Positions 34,024 to 45,390 of a DNA stretch of 64,000 nucleotides are shown here, piece by piece. The first letter of the stretch is position 1, and each line of letters starts with the position of its first letter. The position numbers and the translations under genes were made by a program. The DNA lies in the NCBI RefSeq assembly GCF_963678635.1, contig NC_087070.1, forward strand, positions 28,496,048 through 28,560,047, in the 5' to 3' direction. This stretch comes from Symsagittifera roscoffensis (lineage: Eukaryota; Xenacoelomorpha; Acoela; Convolutidae). The notes beneath the pieces are model-generated. The model did no database searches. It was not told the DNA's origin and was given only the letters and a program-made list of their open reading frames with translations.

Positions 34024-36835
34024 CTATTGGACCTGATTCGGATTCACAAAAAGCGGTTAGTTTAGCAAATTTTTCTCATTTCTACGTTCAACTTATTGTC
34101 CATTCAATTATTATGATATGAAAAGAGTAATATTATCAGCGAGTTTAAAGGCGGCAGAAAGAGTGCTATCATTGGTGTTAAAACAAAAACTATCCTCAGA
34201 AGTTCCAAAAACAAAGTAAAACACAGAAGCGAAGCAGAGCTTCGCACCACTTCCGATGGAAAACTGAATGAATATCACTACTACCACATGAACCGACATT
34301 GAAAAAAAGCCATCTGACAGTTGGAAAACATACTTTTGTTAAAATTAACTCAATGTGGAGAAACTGGATCAATAGTTAACCCTTTTATTTCGCTGGGAAA
34401 CCTGATTTCCATTTTCGAAACAAGAAGTCGGTCACGTTTTTCGTGACCTTGACACTTTTATTGTTCGATAATGGAGTTTGTCTTCCTTTTAACAATGGAA
34501 ATGCACTGAACTTAAAAAGAAATCCGCGAAAAACCAAAACTGAGCGTGAACAAACTTTAAGACTTTTTCCTGGAAGTCGAACCGCGAAAAACTAAAATTG
34601 AGCGTAAAGACTTAAAGACTTTTTTCTGGAAAAAATCACCAAGACCTATACAAGAGTACTCACTACGTTCATAACTCTTGAAAATAAAAAACTTCAGAAA
34701 ATTATTTCAGAATAGCGAGAAACCGACCGATAGCTTGGAGCCGAATTAACTCCACCTTAAGAAAACTCACAAACAGAGGCGAAGCACAGCTTCACATTAC
34801 ATGCAATAATATATATACATAGCATGACAACCTAACCGACCAGAAGAGATAAAACCGTTAAAAAAATTATAATATCGAAAAATCGATCTTTCAAAAAAAC
34901 TTCCATAATTTACCTGAATTTTCTCTTAATATCAAAAAATCGAACTATCAAAAAACTTCCATAATTTACCTGAAATTTACAAAAATTCGTTTCAGGAAAA
35001 TATGCCAAGTAAGACAATTAAAAGTGAAATAAGCATCAAAACATAACTTACAAAGCAGTAAGAAAGCCGACAATTCTTGAGCAGATATACTTTGCTCCAA
35101 AAAAAAAATTCTTTTTTAACTCAAAAAAAGTTATGAGCCCCCCTCAAAAGACTTCGATGAAACCTTATTGCGCTCAAGCGACTCCAAGATAGGCCTCAAA
35201 GTCGATATATAAATAGCCGAAAAAAAGAACAAAAATACTGATATACTGAGCCATAAAAAAATTTTACGACCCATCCGAGGTGGAACACCTAGAAGCATAA
35301 ACACATATTTTGCCCTCGAAACTACGCAAAATATGTTGTCAAAACCAATATCATAAGCCCAATCTGTGTAATCGAAAAAAAAAGAAATTATAAAGAGTTT
35401 TTAAAAACACAAATTAAATCAAAGCATCAAAAAACACTTTCAATTACAAAAAAAATATCTTACAACACAGAAAAGCCAAGCAAAAAATTTGGCAACTGAG
35501 CCGACAGATCATAAGCAGACAGGCTATAGGCCGATTTTTTTTAAGACTAAACATTTTAAGTTTTAAAAAACGAAGTCCTGACCGGATTCGAACGTAGGCC
35601 CTCAGCCGTCTATTAGTTACATTTAACTTTCAATTTTAGTACTACCCAGTAGTTTAATTTAAATTTTCAAGAAATTGAGCATGTTTGATGCAGTGCAGAA
35701 TTGCTTGCTGCACAAATGATATCTGCACAAATGATTCAGTGATTTTGATTAACTAGTTGTTAACTAGAAAAAAAGTTTAAATTCCTGTTTGATAACGCTT
35801 GCTAATCGCGAGCGTAATAAAGTACGCAAAAACTAAAATACCTGGAAAACTCAAATATGCAGTTGCGAGTTTTCTCCGCCATACTTTTGCTTCAAAAACT
35901 TCAATAGAACTGATTGTTTTTTCAGCGAGAGTGTATCGGAGGCAGACTTATAGACTTACTGGTGCATTTCAGGGTCTGAAACGCACAATTACATACTCCT
36001 TGAAAGTTCCGGCAAAAGCAACAAAGCCGAAAAATTTCAACGAGACGGTTGAAATGCACTTTCAATTTAAAAAACTACTATGTAAAGATTGACCACGTAA
36101 TCAGTAAAAAAAAGAGATTTGGATTTGTTTAGATTCAACCTTAAAACAGGTCACAACAGAGCCTTCAAAAATTCCAGGAACACTTATGAGATGACTTACT
36201 AAATAAATTCAGAGACTAAAATATAAACACAGAGGCGAAGCTTCGCTTCGCAAACACAAGTGAGAACATTACAAAAAGGAGATCTAGAAATTGCAATGAG
36301 AAAAAATAGAAATAAGCCTCGAATTAGCAAAAATTCGGCTAGGTCAATGATTCTATCTGCGACCAACTGCAATCAAAAAATTATAAGTCTCACGCACTAA
36401 CCACTCAGCCTTGGACGCTTAAACACCGACAAACACTAGTCACGAAAAAAGCAGCTACCTATGCTAATAAATTGCCAATGAGATTTAGCAAAATTGGCAA
36501 TTTAATTCAGATAGACACAATTTAGCAAGTAAAAGTTTGGTATACAACAAACTGAAGGCATCCACACTAAGTCTGCATGTAACAAATTGCAAAGCATAAG
36601 TCCACATTAGGTATAATTATTCATTTTAAAAAAATGCAATATAAATTGAACTAGAATATTTCTGAAATGAGTGTAATGATGATGGTATCAAAAATGGCTC
36701 AACACAAGAGAAAGCGTTAACAATTTGTTCTGAGTCGTTAACAAATTTGAGATATCTCGAACAAACACCATTATCTCGACCCGACCAAATGAAAACCTGC
36801 GCAGTCTTGACCCCATTTGATGAAGCAAGATAACC
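34024..36835. other. Repeat-rich intergenic sequence
   Basis: Holds two GAGGCGAAGC-type ends (34.22, 34.77 kb), a dispersed repeat copy (34.34-34.69 kb), a tRNA-like box B remnant (GTTCGAATCC on the minus strand near 35.59 kb), and a SINE at 36.23 kb. The region should also hold the 5' exon and promoter of the gene at 31.5-34.0 kb. No other gene. Confidence 0.45.
36226..36485 (-). mobile_element. tRNA-Ser-type SINE, second copy
   Basis: The minus-strand head GCGTCCAAGGCTGAGTGGTTAG (about 36.39-36.41 kb) matches the head of the copy at 23.8-24.0 kb. The far end carries AACACAGAGGCGAAGCTTCGCTTCGC, the hairpin end seen at five other places. Confidence 0.7.
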
Positions 36836-37350
36836 TATGGAGGCGCTATCGACGAAAAAACAAGAGACTATTAGTAGGTCGCTACAGAGCGCCATTCCAG
36901 GCATTGTGGAACAACTGAATGTACAACTGAAAAACTTAGTCAAAACCATGGTAGATGAGGCACTAAAAGTATTCAAAGCCGAAGTGCAATACAACCCGAC
37001 GAACAGTTAAGGTTTTATCAAGACGAAACCATATCTGAAACCACAACCGGAAGCAAAGATGCTGGAAACTTATAATCGCAGATCAATATCGAGGTTATTG
37101 GATTGGAAATTTCAAGTATTAACAATTTCGAACCAACAGAAAGAGCTATTGATAAGAAGCTACCTATCGCTTATAAAGTTGGTTAACATAATGACGAGCG
37201 AGATATTTCCATCGCACATCGCCTCCCATCCAAATGACAAATCTATCATAGAACGTTTTTCAAGGCGATTCGCCGAAATCAAACTCGAGAGGAAAGAAGA
37301 CAGTGTAAGCAGAACGAGACACATTGAAGCACGTCACAAGTTTTGAAGAT
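36836..37350 (+). pseudogene. Non-LTR retrotransposon ORF1-like relic
   Basis: An ATG at 36836 opens a coiled-coil-like segment (VEQLNVQLKNLVKTMVDEA). After a stop, frames read a DISIAHRLPS motif and then IIERFSRRFAEIKLERK, shifted relative to each other. This order (coiled coil, then an AHR-P-S and RF-RR motif) is typical of ORF1 proteins of jockey/CR1/L1-like elements. Stops and shifts show it is dead. Confidence 0.55.
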
Positions 37351-37439
37351 ATTGAAATAACTCTGCAACTAAGACACAATGTTCATCTTATTGAAAAACT
37401 TGAAACGTAACTACTCATTAGCTTTTCCCGAGAGCATTT

Positions 37440-38335
37440 AAATACCTACAATCTCTCGCCGGATGATAGCAAGCAACTTGGGACGAGTTTTTGATCCCCT
37501 TGGACTAGTGACACCTGTAACGATAATGCCAAAGATTCTTTTCCAAAAAACTTGGGATGGCGATTTGGAATGGGATGATGATGTTGGGGCACATATAGCG
37601 AACCAAATCCAACAGTTGGTGGATACCTTAGGACTTTTGTCTTCCCTGGATGTAACTCGTTACTTGGCCAAGGACAGCTTTCAGCAAGTCGATCTTCATC
37701 TCTTCTGCAATGCATCAGAGATGGCTTATGGAGCAGCTATCTATGCCAGACCAACTTCAGACGCAGGAATCCACACTTCATTGCTAGTCGCCAAGTCACG
37801 ACTTGCACCAAGGAAGACAGTTTTTACTCCAAGACTTGAGCTTTGTTCAATGGTTCTGGGCTGCAAACTCCTAAAAATGTGTCTTGAAGTCAATCTAGAA
37901 TTTGCAATTGGTGGTAGATGCCAGCGCCTGGAGTGATTCAACAATAGCACTTGCTTGGATCAGATCAACTCCAAACGGGTACTTTACTTCTAAGACCAAT
38001 CGTATTGCCAAAGTTCACCAGATGCTACCAGGTAACAAGCCGATCATACAACGCGACCAGTAGCAGCAGCTGAATTACAAAATTTGCAATTTGGTTGTCA
38101 GGGCCTTCTTGGTTGCAGACAAATGAAGTTTCTATTCCATCACAACCAAGAATTCGAAGCAAAAGAAGAGAAGGAGCTCAAACGGTCATTCGACGAAACC
38201 ATCCTGCTCACTCAAGCAGCTGGCGGTAAGGAAACCATGCAAGCAGCAAAAGCAACCAGGACTAACCGTCGGACAGACAAAAAGAGAGGAGTTCTTCGAT
38301 TTGGAACGATGAGGATCTTTTGGTAAAGCTCTACG
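37440..38335 (+). pseudogene. BEL/Pao retrotransposon pol fragment
   Basis: The frame 37463-37936 contains FDPLGLVTPVTIMPKILFQ, then DLHLFCNASEMAYGAAIY and VAKSRLAPRKTVFTPRLEL. This is the characteristic region between reverse transcriptase and RNase H of BEL/Pao elements. Downstream, further RNase H-like words appear in shifted frames (IALAWIRSTPNGYF near 37.95 kb), and the copy fades by about 38.3 kb. No LTRs or integrase seen. Confidence 0.75.
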
Positions 38336-39156
38336 CATTGGAGCTTTAGTCGCAAAGTTCGCCCTGAAACTTCTGAAGAAAAACACCGACGATCGTAATC
38401 AGCTTCGAAGGTTAGGACTAAACCTTCTTGTACGAGACGTTCAGGAGCAGCATTTGGACAAAAAAAAACAGATCAAAAACAAAATTCAAAAACAATGGAT
38501 CAGGGGCTCCATCAACCAACTCCAGCCGCCTGAGGACCACCTGACACTCCCAATTCACTACCACCACCTTCTCCACAACTTCCACCTTCGCCGCGATCAA
38601 ACCGACAACTTCACACCCGCCTTCTTCTTACTGCATCCGATTTCATCTCCATCTGAGATGTGAAAAGATTGATCAAAGATCAACGAGGGCGGCAATGTTG
38701 GAGCAAACAAAGCATGTTTTAAATGGCAAGATAATTTGTTCACATGATAATTTGTTCACATGTAAACTCAATTAAAAACGCATGTTAATTTTCCCATAAT
38801 TTATTGATTTCATTTACCCGCAATTTATAGTAACTAAATCATCATTTATTCAATTTTTATACGATACAGTCGCTTTCCAGCTATCGCCAAGTATTCAGAT
38901 CCGGTGAACAAAGTTATTTACGGGAAACAAGTCTAGTACCATATTGCAATAATCTTGCTTTTCGCAAGGGTAAAGAAAAGTTGTTAACGGGAAAAAAGTC
39001 TAGTTCCCGATTACAAGACACTTGCTCTCGCAAGTGTATTAAGTACAGCCAAGAGACAGTTGAAAAGTGTCAGTACACAAGAAACAAAAAAGTAAACATT
39101 TTTGACCATCAAATTTCAATTACGTAAGCGTAAAGTAAGAAAAGAGAAACAAAGCA
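38336..39156. other. Intergenic sequence
   Basis: No gene. The stretch 38.90-39.03 kb has a tandem-like pair of GTTAACGGGAAAAAAGTCTAGTTCCCGATTACAAG words, each followed by a small CTTGC/GCAAG hairpin, shared with 23.6 and 30.5 kb. Confidence 0.45.
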
Positions 39157-40146
39157 CTAACCATGTTGTTCGTCAAATTTTTCTTTAATCTCGGCCAATA
39201 CTTTTTCATAGTGAATAAGGGCATTTTTGATATCCTCCTGCGTTTTCAAAAACCTATCGATAGCCTGTGATTCTTTGAAGGCTTTAGAACTGACTCTATA
39301 AGCTACAGCTTCGTTATACGCTGGTTTCAATTGGTTTGCAATTGCGAGCAACAACACGTAGTTTTTACTGTAGCAGTCAAAATTTTCTTTCATTTCGAAA
39401 TGCATTTCAATTAAAAACTCAATATGCTCCAAATCTGGGTCAGCCATCTCTTTCTGGATAAATTTCTTAAATTTTTCAATATAACCGTTACACGACTGCT
39501 CCAGAGCATAGTTGCACACTCGCTTCACACTCAAGGCGACGCCGTTCAGCTGTTTGATTGGAGTTGATTTCTGACTGGAATGAAACGCATTCTGAAGAGG
39601 TTTAAACGATTTTTCGAAATCAGAAGACAGCAGTTGGAATCCAAGTTTTACACATGCGTCCATGAAGGATAAGATTTTCTTGTGCTTGTCACATGCTGAA
39701 AACAAGAAATCTATTTTCGAAAGTATTTTCGCCTAAAATTTCATTATGATTTCCGGTTTAGCAAAAAAAACACCTGCAACTAAAATCCATTTTGATCGAC
39801 ATATGATCACTCGGACCAAGATTAAAGAGTACCTACTACAATGTCCGCATTCTGTTTCAAAATTATCATCATCGTCGTGACAAAATGACGGAATCCGCAT
39901 AACTCGCGTTGCTTTGCGCTCTTGTCTGAGTTTATCGAGTACTTTTGCTGACACGCGACCTTCAGTAATTTTTGAATAGATACTGAACTCATCATCCACG
40001 TCGTAGTCCTCGTCATCATCTTCGTCATCGTAAAGATCATCATCACTTTCTTCGTAATCATCATCACTAGAATTTGCCGAATTGCTCATTGCAGCGAAAA
40101 CTGCGGACGGGTCTTCTCCGGGTTTAATTTCTCGAATGGCTGCCAT
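39157..40146 (-). CDS. Unidentified protein with polyacidic N-terminus, two exons
   Basis: Exon 1 (39840-40146, ATG 40146) encodes MAAIREIKPGEDPSAVFAAM, a long aspartate/glutamate tract (residues about 27-53) and a basic KLRQERKATRVMRIP segment. Exon 2 (39157-39695) encodes an all-helical region (KHKKILSFMDACVKLGFQLL ... IEFLIEMHFEMKENF) ending EKFDEQHG. The acceptor is TTGTTTTCAG; the donor GTAGTA gives an in-frame join, whereas the nearby GTACTC does not. Total about 281 residues. The polyacidic start resembles nuclear/chromatin or chaperone-like proteins, but I recognise no family. GTTAG at the stop could also be a donor, so the 3' end is less certain. Confidence 0.65.
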
Positions 40147-40885
40147 TATTTGTATATTTGAATATTCAGTTAACAGAACCTGAAAATTTCTGTTATTTAT
40201 ACAGCAGAACTAAAAGCTTGAGCGATCATTGACAATAATTTTACAATCAAAGACTATGTACTATTATAGTATTTAGGGTTGTTTATCCCATGGGTTTGCA
40301 CCCAAAATATAGTTCAATGAGGTCTGAGATTTCCGTTTGGGTTACAGTTTCCACATTGACACATTACTTGCCATGTGCAGCTGTCTATTTCTGAATAGTT
40401 TGCGAAAAACTTCGAATAAATTTCTGCTTTGTCAGATTTTCTTATCTCCGATAACTGTTTTATTGCATTTCAATTGTCAGAAGTTATTCGGTAATTAGCA
40501 CGGCTTTGATTGAGATTACCTTTCTTCAGTCTAGCACGTGACTGACTCCCTTTTGCACAGCCGTTCAAGAACAGGAAAAACGTGAAGAAACGCACGTTTT
40601 CAGGCGCTAGTTAAGCTGAATTTTCAATAAAGAATGTAAAATTCGCCCAGACATTCATTACACAGTAACGGAGCATAGAAACATTACCAATTGACGACTG
40701 CCTGACGTCAGTTACCTTAATTCTACTCGTTTTAAACCTTCTTGACTTAGCCAATTGTTTTTCTGGTCTGTTTGGGGCTAAGTAATAAATTACCATTTTT
40801 AGGCCATCAGCCATACGGACTTTTGATCAGCTTTTACATGCGAAAATAACCACATAGCTTGGTCTCGGATCCCCAGACAACGTGA
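40147..40885. other. Intergenic sequence, promoter side of the acidic protein gene
   Basis: No gene recognised. The last 50 bases (GGTCTCGGATCCCCAGACAACGTGA) are the tail of a repeat unit that continues at 40886. Confidence 0.4.
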
Positions 40886-42655
40886 TGTAACATTCGCCCG
40901 GAAGTACATATCGACGGAAAATAAAGTTAAGTTCTAGCGTCTAAACACAGCTTCATATGCTTTTAACCGTCTCTACCATGGTCAGTTCTATGAGTGGTCC
41001 TTTAACATCGTGTCGACAAAACCATTACTGTTTTTGAGCTATCGGCCAGAACACGCAGATTAACTTAGTTACATGCAAAATAGTGAGCTTTTGTAGCAGT
41101 AGTAGGATGGCTTCTGTGTTTCCACATGGGGTCCTGGCCCCTTCATTGTATCGTCATATGTACGTCTTGCTGCGGCAGTTGTTCGCCGCACAATCTCACC
41201 CAATTTTCCACGTGCACTTGTCTCCAAATTCTCCAAATTTCAACCTGAATTTCCTCAGTTGTAGCTGTTTGAGGCCACAATAAACCCTCACGTCATGTAT
41301 TGACCAGTCTCCAAGTTTGATAGAAGAAATTTTGTTCAGCTTTCAGGAGTTTAGGCCGTTTCAGCTGAAATATTACACCGCGAGGACAATTCGGCAGGAC
41401 TAATGGTATGTGCACATTTTCATGCATATCGTCGTATCTTCCCAATCCGATTTTTAAAAGCAGCAAAATATTTTTTTATCTATATATACTTAGGAAGCGG
41501 TAAAAATTGCAATTGAGCAATTTTTTCTTTGTATGCCAATGTTCCAGGAAAAATCCACTTGACGACTCTTTTTTGAATAGTCTCAAGTTCATTTGTGGCA
41601 TATTTGCTTAATCCATAGCAGAGACTGGCGTATGTTAAAACTGGGACTAACATAGATTTATAAAGGTTCAATTTTGCAGTACGACTCAGATTGTTTGTCT
41701 TCCGTTTTATCATGAAAAATACATCGTTTGTTTTGTTGCATGCATTGTCTATGTGGATATTCCAGTTTAAATCACTTGATATTGTCAAGCTGGGGTCTTT
41801 TTGTACGTCTATTTTTTTATCTTGAATCCGTTGAAGTAAAAATCATTTCCAATTTTTCCTAATTTTAGATACGTACATTTGTCTAAATTGAAGGGCATTT
41901 TATAGTCGATGGTCCAATTAAAAATATTATTGAGGTCACTTAGGATTTGCTCTTGTGCCTGACTAGAATTGATGAATTTAGCATAGTCTGCAAATAACAT
42001 AGTTTTAAGATTTACACAGTAAACTGGTAGGTCGTTAATAAAGACCAGAAAAAAAACAGAGGACCCAATATGCTACCCTGTGGCACTCCACTGGTAACTT
42101 TTTACCTCGAAGACTCTTTGCCATTTCTTCGAACAATCTGGCGCCTATTAGTGAGGTAAGACTTGATCAGTTTTAAAAGTTTATCCCTGACTCCTGTTGA
42201 AAACAATTTGCCTAACAAAATTGTTAGCCAAACTCTGTCGAAAGCTTTGCTAAAGTCTGTTAAATTATTTTCAATTTATTCTCCATTTTCGATTCCTTTT
42301 TTATGTTTCATTTAGAAAGGCCAGGAAATGTTGAAGTGTTGACCGGTATCTTCGAAATCCGAATTGAGGTTTGTTAAAATCTTATTGTTATGATCATATA
42401 GTCGAATTGTAACATTCGCCCGGAAGATACATATCGACGGAAAATAAAACTAAGTCCTAAGACGACTGGCAACGTCTAAACACAGCTTTACATACTTTTC
42501 ACCTTCTCTACCAAGCCAGTACTTTCGGTGGTCTTTCCAACATCGGGTCGACAAAAACGTTACTGCTTTCGGCTTCGGTCAAAACACTCAAATTAACTTA
42601 ATTACATGCAGAAAAAGTGAGCTCATGGCTGGGTCTCAGTATCCCCAGACCACGA
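40886..42655. repeat. Direct repeats of about 210-250 bp flanking a LINE relic
   Basis: TGTAACATTCGCCCGGAAG starts a unit at 40886 and again at 42409. Shared words include ACATATCGACGGAAAATAAA, GTCTAAACACAGCTT and TCGTGTCGACAAAA/TCGGGTCGACAAAA. The unit end GGTCTC..ATCCCCAGAC appears both before the first copy (40860-40882) and after the second (42630-42652), so at least one more partial unit precedes. Starting TGT, they could be solo or paired LTRs of a small element. Confidence 0.75.
41460..42400 (-). pseudogene. Non-LTR retrotransposon reverse transcriptase relic
   Basis: On the minus strand the order is GVPQGSILGP (around 42.08 kb), a FADD-box degenerated to FADYAKF (about 41.99 kb), a LDKCTYLKLG segment, then DLNWNIHIDNACNKTN and LVPVLTYASLCYG of the thumb/connection region (41480-41788). 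This is a CR1/jockey-like reverse transcriptase C-terminal half with frameshifts and a mutated catalytic motif, so it is inactive. Confidence 0.8.
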
Positions 42656-42880
42656 GGTCACTCCTAAAATCAGGGCTACTACTACTTATTGAATTATTAT
42701 TGTTTTTGTTCAGTAGATAAAAATCATCATCTCCATCGAAGATGGATCAACCCTTTTCCCCAACTCCTAGCTTCTCATCTCAATAGAATGAATTCAGATG
42801 TTAATTAAATTCAAATCAGGACATGAGAGGGAAGCTAAAAGTTTATATAAGTCGATAAAATTTTCAGTCCCGAGACCCCT

Positions 42881-42995
42881 CCGGATTCTTGAATCCGGGG
42901 AAATAAGGCTCTTATCTTCTTTCCGGAAGGCTGGTTTTCCACCCTTCACCGTTGTTCGCAACGGCCTTTCAACTATTGTAGCGACACAATAGTTG
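42881..42995. other. Cluster of perfect hairpins
   Basis: CCGGATTC-TT-GAATCCGG (42881-42898), CCGTTG-TTCG-CAACGG (42949-42964) and CAACTATTGT-AGCGAC-ACAATAGTTG (42970-42995) are perfect stem-loops, with a TTCCGGAA palindrome between (about 42921-42928). Such density is unlikely by chance and suggests a structured RNA or terminal retroelement region. Confidence 0.6.
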
Positions 42996-43599
42996 CAACT
43001 CGGAACGGTCTCTGCTATTCCTGCAATCTGTTGTCGTTTTTTTATCACAATCTTTGTCGTTATCGTCAGCGCAACTAATGTTGTTGTGTTTTTCTTTGAC
43101 TTTTTGCCAAAATGGCCGTTTCTGACGTTTCTCAGAAAAAAGACGTCATAATTCGAATTTTTAAAATTTCAAAATACCAGACTATTCTAGCCCTCACCGT
43201 TTGGCCAATTGTTCCAATAACGCACTTATTCCTTCAAAATCGCCAATTCGGAAGGTTCACTGCTAAAACTTCGAATATGCCGAATCTGCATTTTGATCCA
43301 TTCTGATCGAATGTCACATACTCCCCAGACAGTCCGGTCAATGTCCTCATTCAATCTCGCAATGTTCCTAGAATTGATACAGTGTCATCAAACAGCATTT
43401 ACAAAATGCACGAAATTACTTTTATCCACGTCATATCGACTCACTGCAGAATATAAATGGCATCATACTACATCACTATACCCTTCAAATTCTTTCATTA
43501 ATCGGCACATTGAGGATATGACCTAAGATAAAAACATATTTTCCGACTTCCAATGTCAATGTCCTGATTAAAAACTTTTTCTCCTAGATTTAAAAGGTG

Positions 43600-43628
43600 T
43601 TGGTTTGCAGGACAGTCCTGCCAACCAA
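43600..43628. other. 14-bp stem hairpin
   Basis: TTGGTTTGCAGGAC-A-GTCCTGCCAACCAA: 13 of 14 arm positions pair. It could be a terminator-like or retroelement RNA structure. Confidence 0.7.
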
Positions 43629-44134
43629 CAAGCTAAAATTATCCTACTATGCTTCCTCCCTTCGGAAATCTTTTTGTCCTGAATATTAAAACTAAGAAAC
43701 TCTGTGGTTAGAAAGAACATGAAACAATCTCCCTCTTCGAGAGATTACCCAAGCCTTTCATGTCACCACAAAGTGATCAGTTCTCCTAGCTGATTAAAAA
43801 CAGTCATGCAGGCTGGAATATTTAAATATACTCCTTCACTCAAGCCTTTCTAAATAAGTAGTAAGTAAGTGTCTCTAAAGCCACTTAACTAAAATCAAAA
43901 TGCAAATTTATAAAAGCAACAACTTCAAAACTCAACTAAATGTTTCAGTTTTCAATTACAACTTGGTTGCTTGGTTTCTCACTTGAGTTGTTTCACACAC
44001 ATAAAACAATTCTGAGTTTTAACTTTTTCTTCATCACTCCTTTGTTTTCCTCTTTTTTTCGTCGTTTAGAAGTTCTAAAACTTCTAAACTCTTCTAATTT
44101 CGTCTCTTTTTGCATCTCGTTTTTCGGCCATTCG

Positions 44135-44539
44135 TCAATGTTCCATCTCCTCCTCCTGTGAAAATGACTCTGCACTTTCAGTTTCTGTGTCTTGCAACAC
44201 GTCGTTAGCTATCCTGAGGCTGTTGGAAGCCGTCCTCCAACACTTCTGCTCTTCTACCTTCTGTTTGCAACAAGGTAGGGGATCCACGTTAGATTCTCTG
44301 TTCCTGCAGAAGCTGTTGTGGAGACACAACGTCACATTTCTCTCCAAATCTTCCGTTAACATCTCTGCCTTCTCCTTTCCACTACGTTCACTTGTCCTGG
44401 AAATTTTTTTCATAGCGGTGGTCACTCCATTCCGATGAGTCACGAGAGCTCGCTTGAAAGCTCCTGCTCCGATATCCAGCTGATATTCAATGTACACTCT
44501 GCCGTGCTTCGACATATGCTTTTTAGCATATTCGTACAA
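44135..44539 (-). pseudogene. Accessory ORF, last segment
   Basis: A 134-residue frame, basic in the middle (AMKKISRTSERSGKEKAEM) and acidic at the end (SFSQEEEMEH). It lies in the same frame as the segment at 44813-45061, separated by TGA and two TAA stops, with open coding-like sequence between them (about 44545-44810). It is probably the C-terminal part of one long accessory protein. No family recognised. Confidence 0.45.
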
Positions 44540-44812
44540 TTATGCAGTCATGTTAGCTCTGAACCATGGCATCAATCGTTTTCTTGCCCATATCTTCTTC
44601 ACTTCTATCGGAATGTTTAGATTTTTGCACATTGTCTCAAAAAGATCTAAATCTTTTAGACAATCTAATTTCCGCAACTGTTCTCTCGTCGGTGCCTCCT
44701 GTCTACTGTTTTATTTCACATGAGCTTCCAGCCATCGTATCGCTATCATAACTCCCACTATCACTATTGTTACGGGCTGTGATGAGTCTGGTAAACCCAT
44801 GGAGAGCAGCTC

Positions 44813-45075
44813 TCAAGAGTCCCAGATCAACACCAGATTACTACGCTTGGGATACCACCAGGTCTGCAGCAAGCAGTGGCAGGGAAACTCGTCATGTGTC
44901 AACATGATGCTCCTCCAATTACGTTTTCCCGAAGCTTCCAGTAATGGTTCCACTTCCATCATCACTCGGTGGACTTCATCATTCTCGTCTACTGTATTGT
45001 AATCTGTAACAGTTGATCCTCTCTGTTTCTGTCTCTCAAAGTCACTGAAGTTCCCACTCACAATCCCATGAACTT
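44813..45075 (-). pseudogene. Accessory ORF segment
   Basis: An open frame of about 82 residues without its own ATG (starts GTG at 45061) and a FSDFERQKQRGSTVTDYN motif. It continues the frame of the upstream segment after a -1 shift. The end is a TGA at 44813. Function unknown. Confidence 0.4.
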
Positions 45076-45390
45076 CTTTCCTAGTATCGATTCCAACTCT
45101 TCCTTGGTTCTCTCTGGAACTGCTGAGAACATCTTACAAAGCAACTCGTAAGATTTCTCGGACATTCTCGCCAGTCTCACACACTTCGGCACTGAGAAGG
45201 CTTGATCCTCGATCGTTCTCGTACTCTTTACATCCACAGCTACGAAATGTACCGGGTATCTGCTCTTGCACATTGGAGCCAATGTCGAACCCACCAAATA
45301 TCGTGCTCCTGATGGTCTACAATAAGTCTCACTGTGTCTGATGTTCATTTCCGTCTCGATGGCTTCCCTCCATTTTCGGTTTGCAGAACT
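45058..45390 (-). pseudogene. Accessory ORF segment with ATG at 45348
   Basis: 96 residues from ATG 45348. The frame is open and coding-like for at least 11 codons before that ATG (KWREAIETE), overlapping the end of the preceding segment, so the apparent ATGA stop-start overlap is more likely a -1 frame break than true re-initiation. Contains ERTKEELESILGKK near its end. Function unknown. Confidence 0.45.

Larger units (their letters stand above)
42656..44134. other. Left end of the large retroelement and its flank
   Basis: No gene. Contains a cluster of perfect hairpins (42881-42995), another at 43600-43628, and a minus-strand purine-rich tract (plus-strand TTTGTTTTCCTCTTTTTTTCG, about 44041-44061) that could serve as the polypurine tract before a 3' LTR. 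LTR borders are not established. Confidence 0.4.

Noticed and set aside
38970-39030. Helitron 3' end (hairpin CACTTGC..GCAAGTG)
   Set aside because: No CTRR terminus follows the hairpin on either strand and no matching 5' TC end was found.
45058-45348. Stop-start (ATGA) re-initiation as in RNA viruses
   Set aside because: The downstream frame is coding-like well before the ATG, and the next junction begins with GTG; a one-base deletion explains both better.
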